64,000 bases of DNA, taken from positions 53,720,915-53,784,914 of the forward strand of contig JAOANR010000006.1 in assembly GCA_030278955.1 (NCBI GenBank), read 5' to 3'. The stretch's first letter is position 1, and each line of letters opens with the position of its first letter. This DNA comes from Hygrophila difformis (Eukaryota; Streptophyta; Magnoliopsida; Lamiales; Acanthaceae). A model generated the notes under the pieces. The model saw nothing but the letters and a program-made list of their open reading frames with translations, searched no databases and was not told the origin of the DNA. Positions 31,748 to 42,370 of this stretch are shown here, in pieces. The position numbers were made by a program, and so were the translations under genes.

Positions 31748-33997
31748 GTGTGAAACGACTAGTAAGAAATATTACAGACTAATGTTGGCGGATATTCCCA
31801 CACGGATAAATTAGCTCGTAGTCTGAATATTAATTACTAGTTGTTATTTTGCATGGTCCGGGCAGTGGTCGGTGGAAGCCTTGGCGGTTCGTCCATCCGG
31901 ATTATTATAGCTGCTCAGCTGACTCCTATCCGGATACAGTTTTATTTTTCCTATCTTAATTTCAAACCCGAATTTTGGGCTGTAATATTATCAAACGGTG
32001 TCGATCAACATTGTTTGAATAGTACTACAGTGAGAAAATATGTAGGTTTTTCTCTCATTTCACAGATAGTAGGAATCTTGATGATAGCGATCACTGTCAA
32101 TTAAGGTCTTCTGCTGTCTAAAACCGTTCCACCTGGAATAGTTGGAACCTGGATAGCAGATGTTTGTAGTCCAGATAACCCCAATTATTTCCGTCATCTT
32201 TTTAGCTAAATTCTTCTCATCTCTGGCTATTTCATCTCTGTGTTTCACATTCTGTCTAAACCCACCTTATATTTTGGGTTAATTTAATTTTACACTTCCT
32301 TATAAATTTATGCATGATAATATTATGTAAGTATTGTGGTCTAAATATTTTGGGATCATTCCCTTGGACATAGAAGTCTTGATTTAAATCAGATGTCTCA
32401 TAATAAATTTCCAAATAAAAAATTCATTTATAAAATCCGGATCTGAGTAAGGGATAAATTCCACAGTTTTGACTAACTCATATCCGACTGGGGGTTGATT
32501 TTGGGAAATTAGAAGCAGAGTCAACGATTAGGTCTAGTCTAAACTGAAAGGGTCTGTGTTCTTATTGAGAGTCTAGTACCTGTTTAGGGAATGGTTTTCA
32601 AATCTTATATTTTCCAAAAATTGTTGTGTGTTGGAAAACTGGTATTAAATATTACACTGAGATGGGGTCTACTTGGATTCAAATACGGTGTGATAGAGAA
32701 TTCTAGAGGAACAACACTCAGGCCTTGGTTAATTTCTAAGATAGGGTTGAGTTCCTTTCAACTGCTATCCTCTTATGCCAAAGCCTATTTTTGAGTCTTG
32801 AGTGAGTGCATCCGGAACGAACTAATTTATTAGTTCGTTTCATTAGTTTGTATCTCATAACCACCCGGAAGGAAGTGAACACTGCGGGCGGTTCACCAAG
32901 ATCCGGGAATTCTTGATCCACATCTGGTCATCCTGACTAGGGGATCTTCTTATACTACCAGGGTAACACTCTTAAAACCTCCGAGTGATAGGATTTTAAA
33001 ATGCTTTCTTTACCACTTTCTTTTAAATGCTTTCTTTAGAGGTCACTCGGATGTGTTGAGTGTAGCGAAACTGCTTCTAGGTTTGAGAGTTGTAGGATAG
33101 TTCAGGCTTGATTAGAATCTTTGGGTGTGACATGGGGGAATGATAGCAGTACTTGGCATTTCAAATAATGATGTGTCAGGTGTTGCTTATCCATCACAGA
33201 TGACTAACATACTCTTGCAAGGCATTGCAAGGGGAGTTATGAGTTTGTGGTATCTTAGATTTTGTTGTCTTTTTTTTTTTTTTTTGAGGAATAGATTTTG
33301 TTGTCTTAAGAGCATGTAAATTCTTACTGTAAGTATCTGTCTGTTAAAGGGAACATAGTACAGAAAGCATGAGAGTTAGCTAACTGAAAAGGATTATCCC
33401 AAGCTAAGATCTGTGTAACAAAATGGAAGTTTAAATTGTGTTTCATCTGAATCTTGTCCAATCTTTATTATTTTCTTCTTGTCCCTTCTGTCTCATTTTA
33501 AATCTGCTTTCTAGATTAATGATAGATAGCTTAGTATAATTTTTACGGCTTTCTTAGAATAAATTTTATCACTTTCTTAGAATAATTTTTATCGCTTTCT
33601 TAGAATAAATTTATCTGCTTTCTAGAATAATTTTATCTGCTTTTTAGGATAATTTTAATTGCTTTCATATCTTAGTTTAAATTATGTCAAGTAGTTGATA
33701 ATCAAATACAAACTTGAATCGAGTAATACGAGTGGAAAATCTTATAAAACGACGTGGGCCCTGCTTCTATCGCACATCCTCCAGTGAACGATACGGTACT
33801 TACTATAAATACTGCAATTTTTTACTCCGTGCGCTTTCGGGGGCACAGTTTCTTAACACGAGTAAATAAAAACGTGACAACCTATAATATATCCCTAATC
33901 CCAACATCATCTTCATAATTTGATTTCACTAAATAAATCAAATCGGGATCATTTTTCTTTCAAAAATACGCGTGTGGGAAATTTGTCAAAAGTTTCA
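31748..33997 (+). repeat. conserved 3' domain of the giant LTR, copy 2
   Basis: Co-linear with 6780-8924, from cgactagtaagaaatatta to the LTR terminus, with conserved blocks separated by small indels. It has one added T-rich insertion (about 33271-33300, with a short repeated ttttgttgtct). No coding potential is conserved between the copies. Confidence 0.8.
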
Positions 33998-34002
33998 TGT
34001 TT
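33998..34002 (+). repeat. right target-site duplication of LTR2 (TGTTT)
   Basis: TGTTT directly follows the terminal TTTCA of LTR2 and matches the five bases at 21737-21741. Confidence 0.75.
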
Positions 34003-34103
34003 CTTCGTGTAGCGATATTTCTTCAAATTATTGAGTTATGTCCCTTACTAATTGTCCAGATCTAAGTAGCATACACTCCTAAGCGGATATGGTTTCCACT
34101 CGC

Positions 34104-34121
34104 GTCCAACTGGGCGTGCCA
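34104..34121 (-). other. primer-binding-site-like sequence of the minus-strand gypsy element
   Basis: On the minus strand, TGGCACGCCCAGTTGGAC follows the LTR terminus TTAACA after aat. The TGG start and position immediately inside the LTR fit a tRNA primer site; I cannot name the tRNA with confidence. Confidence 0.6.
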
Positions 34122-34124
34122 ATT

Positions 34125-34716
34125 TGTTAACTAAGAAATTTTGATTGAACAATATTTGAGGATCGTTACAAGGATTATGGAAAAGAATTACAGGAATCTT
34201 GAATAAAACAGTAAAGGAATTAAAGTGCGGAATGAAAAATAAGTTGTAAGAAAGTGCAGAAATAAAATAAAATGCAGAAGGTAAAAATATTAAAGTGCGG
34301 ATTCCTTTGGTAGGGTTGTGATGCCAATCTAGGATGATGCCTCCAGTATTTATAAGGAGTCACGCCTCTCCTTGGCCTAAGGTCTTTCTCCTTGGATGCT
34401 ACCGTTACCCCAATCTGCTCCAAGGATCCCCAGATGACGCCCTGTCTTAATGTCGCCAGATCTTCTCTTGGAGTAACCGTCCTCTCTTTTGCTGATCCAT
34501 TCTCCTCGGATGGCGCCTGGCTTCAATGCTTCCGCGATTCTCTCCAAGGGTAATGCAGCTTCTCAAGTCTTCAATGCTGCCCTGATCCTCTCCAAGGGTG
34601 ACGCGCCTCTCACAGTTTTAAAATCATCTGTCTTGGGCTCATCTATGAACTGGGCCGGTCACCTGAATATTGTGTCCAAATGTAGTGGGCCTCAATTTTT
34701 AATCATTGGGTTAACA
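34125..34716 (-). mobile_element. 5' LTR of the minus-strand gypsy element split by LTR2
   Basis: On the minus strand it starts TGTTAACCCAATGATT (34716) and ends CTTAGTTAACA (34125), giving matching TGTTAAC/GTTAACA ends over 592 bp. Inside, tatttataag near 34351 could be a promoter element. The leader between the primer site and 34003 continues, after removal of LTR2 and one TGTTT, into the gag remnant at 21736. The element is therefore LTR, primer site and leader here, and gag at 20-21.7 kb. Confidence 0.7.
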
Positions 34717-35003
34717 GTAATGTGCTACTATTTATATACAGATTTTCACTTCACGTTTTATCATAGTTATACATGTTAAAATATAGCCAAGTGAGTTCTT
34801 GTTAAATTCTTCTTATCGTGTAATTTTTAGATATTGAACTTTTATAATTTTTAATTATACCGAACTTGAATTATTAATAATTTAAAATGTACAATGTGCT
34901 CCGTGAAAAGTGGTTTCCTAATAAATATTAACATACGCAGAAAGTATCAGCTACCAAAGACTACTACTGCCAATCATTTTCAAAAAAAAATAAAAAAATA
35001 AGA
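34717..35003. other. AT-rich spacer, nothing recognised
   Basis: Short AT-rich sequence between the gypsy LTR and the CACTA element, with no frame or repeat structure seen. Confidence 0.5.
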
Positions 35004-36243
35004 CACTACAAGAAAAATCAGTTTTACCGACCGCATGTGCGGTCGGTAAACAAGGGACGCAGGTCGTCCCAGAGGTTACATAAAAAAACTATATCGACAA
35101 AATAAATTGTTTCACTTGCCCTAATCAATTCAACTCAAATAAACTATATCTAAAATAAACTTTTGAAATGATACATCTAAAACTTTCAATCCAAAATCAA
35201 CATACAACGACAACATATGCACGTAGAATCCCAAATCGAACAAAATCAACATTTACATTTGAAAATGGCATATCTTTCTCATACGGAATCCAAATTGAGC
35301 ATAACATATATGAAAGTTCATCTACTCGACGAGAGTATTCTACATATGAGCCTACAATTTCAAGATTCCAAATAATGTGTTCGTAATACGACAAAACAGC
35401 CATATTGGTTATTTGAGGCGTCCGAAAATGTTCAATTTTTAACATTTTCGCCTTCAAACACATTTGAGTACACATTTTCAATCCAAAAAAACCGAAGTGC
35501 GTCAGTTTTTGGTGTTACGAGCAACGACAAAATTAAGCGAACGAGAAAGCCAACAAAATTCAACATACAACAAAAAACACATAGAAATCAAACCATAAAA
35601 TAGTCCGGAAATTCGATTGTATGAAACGAATGGAAATAATTGGTGAATCGAATACCTCAATGTAGTGATCGAATGGAAGGTTGCACTCGAATGGAAGGTC
35701 TCCGACGGGCAGGGCAGGGGGTGGCGGCTCAGTGGCTGCCGGGCAGCGGGCGACGTGTAGCTTGGGAGGGCAGTCGGCGGCGCGGGAATGCGTGGTGGGG
35801 CGGAGCTCGGGCGGCCGGCGCTGGTCGCGGCGGTGGCGGTGCTCGAATGGGACAGGGGCGGGCGGCGATGGTGGTGGAGCGGCTGCTCGCAACGCAGCGG
35901 CCTCCGGACGAGCGAATCTCGTCCCGCTCGAATGGAGGTTGGTCGGCGGTGGTCGCGGGATGGTCGGCGGCGGTCGGAGTCGGGGTGGTGGACGGCGCGA
36001 TGGTGGTTTGTGGGAGGGAATGGGGGGGAGGGAAGATTGTGCCGTTTTACAGCGATTTGGGCCTGTAATAGAGCCCTACGTTACCGACCGCAATCTCGTC
36101 GGCATTGCGGTCGGTAGCCTGGTCGTTTCTGAGTCGGGGGCCCCAAAACGGCTACTTTTTACCGACCGCTGCTTGCGGTCGGTGGAGCGGTCAGGGAATC
36201 TGACCCGTGTATCGTCGGTCGGTGATTTTTTTTTCTTGTAGTG
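35004..36243. mobile_element. non-autonomous CACTA (En/Spm-type) transposon
   Basis: The ends are CACTACAAGAAAAATCAG at 35004 and the inverted ...TTCTTGTAGTG at 36243, flanked by the 3-bp duplication AGA (35001-35003, 36244-36246). Subterminal inverted units accgaccgc / gcggtcggt occur at both ends (35027-35049, 36082-36114, 36159-36184, 36214-36222). It is 1240 bp with no transposase. The GC-rich interior (35690-36060) gives overlapping long open frames on both strands, which look accidental or derived from a captured GC-rich gene piece. Confidence 0.88.
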
Positions 36244-36246
36244 AGA

Positions 36247-36669
36247 CTATTACTACCGATAATAATAATAATGAATATTTATTGTACATTAAATATGTAT
36301 CCTAGCCTTGTCTTGCTAAAAAAATGAATTTGAAAATCATGTACTATTATGCAGCAGATCATGAGTCAAGGACTACTCTTGCTTATCCAAAAAAAGAGAA
36401 GAAAACAATGACTACTCTCATTGTGTGGATATTCTATTTCGAATTTATTCTTTATATATATTATTTAATTAAAGAAGGTTTCAGTGAAGCAAAAATGTCC
36501 AACAATATTTTAAATCAATAAATGAAATTCGTCAGAATGAGAATATTTCTTTTTAGTAGCAAGTGACACCAAGTGTTCGGCAAACAGTAGTGGATCTCAA
36601 CTCATACAAATTATAAAATGAAACCGCCAACAATAATATTAAAAGTCGAAGGGACTAAATCCTCATCCG
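36247..36669. other. AT-rich spacer, nothing recognised
   Basis: No coding or repeat signal beyond short simple runs such as the ataataata stretch near 36260. Confidence 0.5.
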
Positions 36670-36779
36670 AGTCAAAATGGAAATATTTTTTTTTTTGGGT
36701 GACACAGCCTTAGAAGGCGAGCAAAAGAAAGAAAAAAAAAGGAAAAGAAAGGAAAAAGACAACTAACTAAAGAAAACAA

Positions 36780-39700
36780 TCAAAAACGAAAATAAACAGT
36801 ATCCGCCGCATCGCGCTCTAGAAAAGTCTTGACGTCATCCGGAGGAAAGGCCCATGTCGTAAAGAAATCTTCTAACCGAGCCGCCCTGCGAGCCAAAGCA
36901 TCCGCCACTTGATTGCCTTCCCGGAATACGTGGCGAACCACACATCCCTCCAAAGAGCGCAACCCGCGACGAATATCCTCAATGAGATGTCCATACACAT
37001 GTCTTCGCTGCACTCCGCCATTTATCAAACGGATCACCTCAAGCGAATCCACATAGCAATATGAGAGGGGGACTGCATTCTGGCAAGCCAAGTCAATACC
37101 AAACTTCAAAGCTACAAGCTCCACTTCCAGGATGCCTCGACCTCGCAACTGCCCACAACAACCCATCTTCCAACCACCCTCGGCATCGCGAATGACTGCA
37201 CCATAGCCCGAAATACCCTCTTCAACCACCACACATCCATCTGTATGCAGCAGCCATCCGCCATCTCCCTCCTGTTTCCATGTGACAGTCTTCACACTCC
37301 TCACTTGCCGACTCCGCTGCAAACCTCCCTTCAATGCCGCATGGAAATGTCGAGCTTGCGCAACAATCCGATCAGTAGCCAAAGCAACTCCTCGAAAAAT
37401 CCGAGCATTCCGCTCAATCCAAATACACCAAAACACGGCCAAGAAGAATGCTCCAGTAGACCGAAACTTCCACTCAAGCCAATGACGAACGTCCTCCTGG
37501 CCAAGAGCCTGCACCGAATCGCCATGCATGAGGCCCGAGACTCTCCAAACTTCACTCGCCCAATAACATCCAAAGAACGCATGTTTCCAGTCCTCGACTT
37601 CCGTACCACAAATAGAGCATAGGGGAGAGGTTGCCATCCCACGTCGAAACCGCAATTCATTGCATGGAATCGCAGCATGACCGATCATCCATAACAAGAA
37701 TCCCACCTTCTCCGGAATGCCAATCTGCCACATCCACTGCCATCCACCCCCGCTATCCTGTTCATGTATCAACCAAGAGTAACCTGATTTAACAGAATAA
37801 TTACCAGACAAGTCGCCTGTCCAATGTAGCACGTCCGGTGCATGATCCGATAAAATGGGAGCCGCCGAGCTACTCAAGGCCTGACGAATGGAGTCAGGCA
37901 GCCAAGAATAAATGCAATCCAGTCTCCATTTGCCCTCCAGAATTACATCACATATTCGAAGGTGGACGTCGTTATAGTGGACAAAGGGAACAACATTAGC
38001 AAGCGGTTCACCTTGCCACCACGGGGCATACCACAACGAGCTCTCACCATTGCCAATGCGCACGCCATAACCCTTCTTGAAGGTCTCCCCCACTTTACAA
38101 AGCATCTTCCAGACCTTAGTCCCCCTGTAGTGATCTTGAGGGAACAAACCCTCGTGCAGCCCGTACTTGTCACGGAAAACCCTCACCCAAAGCTTGCTTG
38201 AGTTGAAGAGGATGTCCCAGATTAACCGTCCGAGTAAAGCCACATTCATTTGCCTAGCCGAACGAATCCCCAATCCCCCATTCCTTTTATGTGCAATGAC
38301 GCTCTCCCATCGGACAAGGTGTATGCCGCGACCCCCAGCCCCTTTCCAAATCCACCGCCGGATGGTGCGATCAATACTTTGGCAAACACTAACCGGAATC
38401 AAGTGAATTTGCATGGTATATACAGGTAGTGCTGCTAGCACAGCTTTCGCCTTTGTCATTCGACCGGCCTTGTTAAGTAAGAAACCTGACCAGGAGCTCA
38501 ACCGGTCCTCAAACTTCTTAAGCAGGCTATCAAAATGAGCAATCTTCATGCGTCCTTGGATAATGGGAAACCCCAGATATTTGCCTAGTTCCGGACTGAC
38601 CTGGATCCCCAAGTGCTGAGCAAACCAACTCTTCTCCTCCACCGAGACGCCAGGAGAAGTAATGACCACAGATTTTAAGGGGTTCATCTTGAGGCCTGAT
38701 CGTGTCTCAAATCTCTCTAAGACCCCCGCCATGCTGTGAACACTTCTAGCACAAATTTCCGAACATAGGATCAGATCATCCGCAAACATTAGATGAGAAA
38801 TGCCCACCCCGCCTTGTCGCAAACGTATAGGCAGCCAGCGCTCTTCACTCACCTCTTCCAAGATGGTCCTCGACAGCTTTTCCATCACAATAACAAACAG
38901 ATAAGGGGAAAGAGGGTCTCCCTGGCGAAGTCCCCTACCCACTTGAATATTTCCAATTGGCGAGCCATTCCAAAGTATCGAGAAGCTTAAAGCCGAAACG
39001 CATGCCATAATCAATTCGCGACAACCACAAGGAAGTTCCATATCCTGGAGGCACTCGGCTAAGAAATCCCAACGGACGGTATCATATGCTTTAGCAAGAT
39101 CGATCTTGACAATAGCCGCCTTACATCCGGAACGAGGATTCTCCAAGGTCGACACCATCTCTTGAAGAAGCAACCCATTATCCGCTGTCCCCCGACCGGG
39201 TAAGAAGGCAGATTGAAACGGACTAATAACCTCCCGGAGTATAGGGCGAAGCCGCTGAACCATTACTTTAGTAATCAATTTAAAACTCACATTGCATAAC
39301 ATCAGTGGGCGGAATTGACTAATAGTTGATGGCACATCCACCTTCGGAAGCAAGCACATATGGGAATGCGACATCCCATCAGGGAGTTTCCTAGTCTCAA
39401 CGGCCCGCTGTATCATAGTCACGACAGGCGCTTTTAAGACCTCCCAAAATTGCTTGTAGAAGGCCGCCGGAAATCCATCGGGACCGGGGGCCGCGTATGA
39501 TCGCATTGCATGTAGAGCCTTCTCAATCTCCTCAGGCGTGACCTGCCCCTCCAAACCCGCTCTCTGAACATCAGTAATAGGATTGAGAGCTGGCAGCACC
39601 CCCCCAGTCGGCGGTTCATGCTGACTAGCAAACATGGATGTGAAATATTCTATGGCATGATCCTGTAATGCATCCGGCTGTAGTACGCATTCCCCATCCA

Positions 39701-40847
39701 CCTCCAGCCCATGGATGCGGCCACGCCTTCTATGAACCTGTGTTTTGGCATGGAAGTACCTCGTGTTGCGGTCTCCCAACTTGACCCATTTATCTCTGGA
39801 CTTTTGATACCACAAATGTTCTTCTTGCTTCAAGATTTCCTCCAACTCACTCTTAAGCTCTCCTTCCAGACGCAGGAGCCAGGCGGAATCCACGAATACC
39901 AGTCTTTTCTGGATCCCTAAGATGCGATTCTTAAGCTTCCTCTTCCGATCCCTAATATTGCCAAAGACATTTTGATTAAACTCAGTGGACTTATGCTGGA
40001 CATTCTCCAAGACATGAGTGAGTTCCTCCCCTCCCGCCTCACAGCTATCCAACACAACCTGTTTGTAATCTGCATGCAATCCCCAAGCAGATTCCCAACG
40101 AAAAGGCCGGCCTCCAACCACATTAGTCCGACCACCACACACCAGTTGAAGAGGACAGTGATCCGAGCCCATTCGGGGAAGGTGCACCACCCGGCCCTCT
40201 CCAAACCGAGTCATCCAATCGAGGTTGGCTAGCGCCCGATCCAAGCGCTTGCTAATGCGGCGACCCCCTCCTGCCATACGCGACCATGTGTACATCGGCC
40301 CTACAGTATTTACTCCCATAAGTTGACAAGCGTCCACGGTTTCCCTCAGTTCGGCCGCTCTGTCAGCCAAATAACTACCACCCTGCACTTCCTCCTCCGC
40401 CAATATTTCATTCCAATCGCCCATAATAAACCATGGACCTGCCACTCTATTCGCCAGCTGAATTAAGCTCGTCCAATTATCCTTGCGACGGTGATAATTC
40501 GGATAGGCATAAATGGCTGTGAAGAACCACTTAGCCAACCCTTTGCTTAATTCCACAGTAAGCATGCGCTCTCGATCATCGAAGATAAGTATCTGGCAGT
40601 CCACAGTCATCTTCTTGAGGACCCATATGCCTCCTCCCATTCCCTGGGCTTCCTGAACGATCACGGGAACATATCCCAGTTGAGTAAAGTAATAACGAGC
40701 TCGGCCAAATTCACCACGAGGTTCCAACACACACAGCACGTCGGGCTTATGGTTCCTGACAAGGTCCCTCACCCAACGCTGAGCCGTACGACTCATCAAC
40801 CCGCATACATTCCAAACAATAATGGAGTAGTCCTGGAACTCAATCAT
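36780..40847 (-). CDS. LINE A ORF2: endonuclease, reverse transcriptase, zf-RVT and RNase H
   Basis: 1355 residues. N-terminal endonuclease/exonuclease/phosphatase domain with IIVWNVCGLMS, VLEPRGE, GDWNEI and the SDHCPL box near residue 225. Reverse transcriptase follows with AYDTVRWDFL, LRQGDPLSPYLF and the catalytic FADD near residue 690. A zf-RVT-type Cys/His segment (CSICGTEVEDWKHAFFGC) lies near 1080. The C-terminal RNase H keeps the four acidic residues in LLHTDGC, ELVALKFG, YVDSLEV and NQVADALARR. ORF2 nicks the target DNA and copies the LINE RNA into it. No frameshift or stop is seen, so the product could be active. RNase H is typical of plant L1 clades. Translation probably depends on reinitiation after ORF1, as the spacer is 35 nt. 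Confidence 0.92.
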   Translation of the reverse strand: MIEFQDYSIIVWNVCGLMSRTAQRWVRDLVRNHKPDVLCVLEPRGEFGRARYYFTQLGYVPVIVQEAQGMGGGIWVLKKMTVDCQILIFDDRERMLTVELSKGLAKWFFTAIYAYPNYHRRKDNWTSLIQLANRVAGPWFIMGDWNEILAEEEVQGGSYLADRAAELRETVDACQLMGVNTVGPMYTWSRMAGGGRRISKRLDRALANLDWMTRFGEGRVVHLPRMGSDHCPLQLVCGGRTNVVGGRPFRWESAWGLHADYKQVVLDSCEAGGEELTHVLENVQHKSTEFNQNVFGNIRDRKRKLKNRILGIQKRLVFVDSAWLLRLEGELKSELEEILKQEEHLWYQKSRDKWVKLGDRNTRYFHAKTQVHRRRGRIHGLEVDGECVLQPDALQDHAIEYFTSMFASQHEPPTGGVLPALNPITDVQRAGLEGQVTPEEIEKALHAMRSYAAPGPDGFPAAFYKQFWEVLKAPVVTMIQRAVETRKLPDGMSHSHMCLLPKVDVPSTISQFRPLMLCNVSFKLITKVMVQRLRPILREVISPFQSAFLPGRGTADNGLLLQEMVSTLENPRSGCKAAIVKIDLAKAYDTVRWDFLAECLQDMELPCGCRELIMACVSALSFSILWNGSPIGNIQVGRGLRQGDPLSPYLFVIVMEKLSRTILEEVSEERWLPIRLRQGGVGISHLMFADDLILCSEICARSVHSMAGVLERFETRSGLKMNPLKSVVITSPGVSVEEKSWFAQHLGIQVSPELGKYLGFPIIQGRMKIAHFDSLLKKFEDRLSSWSGFLLNKAGRMTKAKAVLAALPVYTMQIHLIPVSVCQSIDRTIRRWIWKGAGGRGIHLVRWESVIAHKRNGGLGIRSARQMNVALLGRLIWDILFNSSKLWVRVFRDKYGLHEGLFPQDHYRGTKVWKMLCKVGETFKKGYGVRIGNGESSLWYAPWWQGEPLANVVPFVHYNDVHLRICDVILEGKWRLDCIYSWLPDSIRQALSSSAAPILSDHAPDVLHWTGDLSGNYSVKSGYSWLIHEQDSGGGWQWMWQIGIPEKVGFLLWMIGHAAIPCNELRFRRGMATSPLCSICGTEVEDWKHAFFGCYWASEVWRVSGLMHGDSVQALGQEDVRHWLEWKFRSTGAFFLAVFWCIWIERNARIFRGVALATDRIVAQARHFHAALKGGLQRSRQVRSVKTVTWKQEGDGGWLLHTDGCVVVEEGISGYGAVIRDAEGGWKMGCCGQLRGRGILEVELVALKFGIDLACQNAVPLSYCYVDSLEVIRLINGGVQRRHVYGHLIEDIRRGLRSLEGCVVRHVFREGNQVADALARRAARLEDFFTTWAFPPDDVKTFLERDAADTVYFRF

Positions 40848-40882
40848 TTTAACAAATTAGAAGGGAAGAAGTAGTTCCAAGC

Positions 40883-42370
40883 TCACTGAGAACTCCCTTC
40901 AACCGCATCAACCCAGCGCTCGCTCTCCTGAGACTCCATCACATCTCCATCTAAGAGTAAGGCATACTGATTGCCCCGCAGAATATCATCTTGCAAGCCA
41001 TGCGAGGAATCTCCCACTTCCTCCTGCAGCCGCGCATCCTCCCCGTCTGCTTCCATCCTCGGCCGCTTGGAACCTAGAGTGGGCGTCCTCACACGTGCAT
41101 GCCCACCCTCATAAGGGACCAAAGCCAACTCATATCCCCCACTCCATGAGTGTGACGGACCTTGGGACCTGGACACAACAGGCGAAGAAGCAACCGCCTT
41201 GCCCTTATCCCTGGCTCCTGTAGTAGCCACACCAGCCGGCGGAACCTTAGGCTCATCCACCACCACCTTCGGTTCATCTACCACTGTTTTAGCACGCTGT
41301 TGCTTAGGCTTCCTATTGCCTCGTCGAACCACCTTAAGCCACTCCCCGAATGCCGGCTCCTGACACTCATCGTCCGGCTTACCCTCATGCATTCCCAAAT
41401 CACCCTGGGGATCTGCCACTACCTCCACCCCGTCCCTTCCTGGCACGTCGGCCCCATCAACCCCTCTCTCCTCACACTCAGCAGCTGGAACTCCCACCGG
41501 GGCTGCGACATGAGGACAGGCCCGCTCATAGTGCCCATAACGCCCACACTTCGTGCAAAGTAGATGTAACCCTTCGTAAGAGATCGGAATCCACTCCTCG
41601 TTAACCAGAATCTTGCCCGTCACCGACTTTGTCAGGTCGAGGGCCACACACACACGGGCGAACATGCCCCAAGTAGATTCCCTTGTGCGACTGTCAATCT
41701 TAATGACTTCCCCAATGCCAGATGCTATCGCCCAAAGAATATCCTCCCGGAAGCGATGCATAGACAACCCATTCAACCTCGCCCAAACTAGGGTTTTGTT
41801 GACCTGAGTCGTCCGAGGATTGAAATCCCTAGTCCAAGGCATTATCGCCAGATAGTGGTCAAATAACATCCAAGGACCCCCGTTGACCACAGTCTCACGA
41901 TCAGACGCCAAATCAAACCGTACGATGAAACATCCATGGCCAACATCGATCAACGTCATGGTACCCTGCACCTTCCATAACCGCTTCAGCCGATCATGTA
42001 AAACCATGTATCCAACATGAAAGTCCAATAACTTGATGACCAAGGCATCTTCCCAAGCCTTGCCAGCCTCTATCTCCACGGATTCATCTATTGTGAACTT
42101 GGGAATAGATGGATTATTGCCCACGAAACTCTTGGTAATCAGATTCTCAGTAATCAAGTCTCGACGCTTGAAGGTAGGTAACGCTGGATGAGCGCCTTCA
42201 CGTAGGATATCAGCAAACGAGCGAGGCTGGCCACCCGGGTCATGCGGAGGGACGTCTGTCGCGCCAGACGCTGGAACAGGCACCGCCGAAGAAGCCTTGC
42301 GCGCCGCCGAGTAGGAGGGAAGCGTAGCCGAGGAGGAAACTCTAGCCGAGGAGGAAACCCTAGATGCCAT
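40883..42370 (-). CDS. LINE A ORF1: DUF4283 / zinc-knuckle RNA-binding protein
   Basis: 495 residues from ATG 42370. The alanine/serine-rich N-terminus is followed by a DUF4283-type region (GCFIVRFDLASDRETVVNGG, WMLFDHYLAIMPW, about residues 135-185). A CCHC zinc knuckle CTKCGRYGHYERACPH follows near 275, then a long disordered, proline/glycine-rich tail. ORF1 proteins of plant LINEs bind the element RNA and accompany it to the nucleus. The ATG lies 34 nt inside the insertion boundary and is the first on the transcript. No lesion is seen. Confidence 0.88.
   Translation of the reverse strand: MASRVSSSARVSSSATLPSYSAARKASSAVPVPASGATDVPPHDPGGQPRSFADILREGAHPALPTFKRRDLITENLITKSFVGNNPSIPKFTIDESVEIEAGKAWEDALVIKLLDFHVGYMVLHDRLKRLWKVQGTMTLIDVGHGCFIVRFDLASDRETVVNGGPWMLFDHYLAIMPWTRDFNPRTTQVNKTLVWARLNGLSMHRFREDILWAIASGIGEVIKIDSRTRESTWGMFARVCVALDLTKSVTGKILVNEEWIPISYEGLHLLCTKCGRYGHYERACPHVAAPVGVPAAECEERGVDGADVPGRDGVEVVADPQGDLGMHEGKPDDECQEPAFGEWLKVVRRGNRKPKQQRAKTVVDEPKVVVDEPKVPPAGVATTGARDKGKAVASSPVVSRSQGPSHSWSGGYELALVPYEGGHARVRTPTLGSKRPRMEADGEDARLQEEVGDSSHGLQDDILRGNQYALLLDGDVMESQESERWVDAVEGSSQ

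Larger units (their letters stand above)
21742..33997 (+). mobile_element. giant solo LTR (LTR2) of the same family as LTR1, interrupted by a Helitron
   Basis: It begins TGATAATGGCCAAAATTG and ends TTTGTCAAAAGTTTCA, flanked by perfect 5-bp repeats TGTTT at 21737-21741 and 33998-34002. No internal retroelement genes are present, so it is a solo LTR left by recombination. Removing the Helitron-derived 22010-28681 leaves about 5.6 kb. The first 270 bp match the start of LTR1 (shared gttgaatt(t/c)gacagat near 4370 and 21837) and the last 2.2 kb match the LTR1 conserved domain. The middle contains its own palindromic motif set and TATA box. Confidence 0.8.

Noticed and set aside
34489..34779. Small plus-strand open frame in the gypsy LTR
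   Set aside because: Antisense to the LTR and crosses its outer boundary; no domain.
35560..36241. Long overlapping open frames on both strands (arginine/glycine/proline-rich)
   Set aside because: They lie inside a CACTA element in a GC-rich block where stops are rare in all frames; no domain and no consistent codon pattern.
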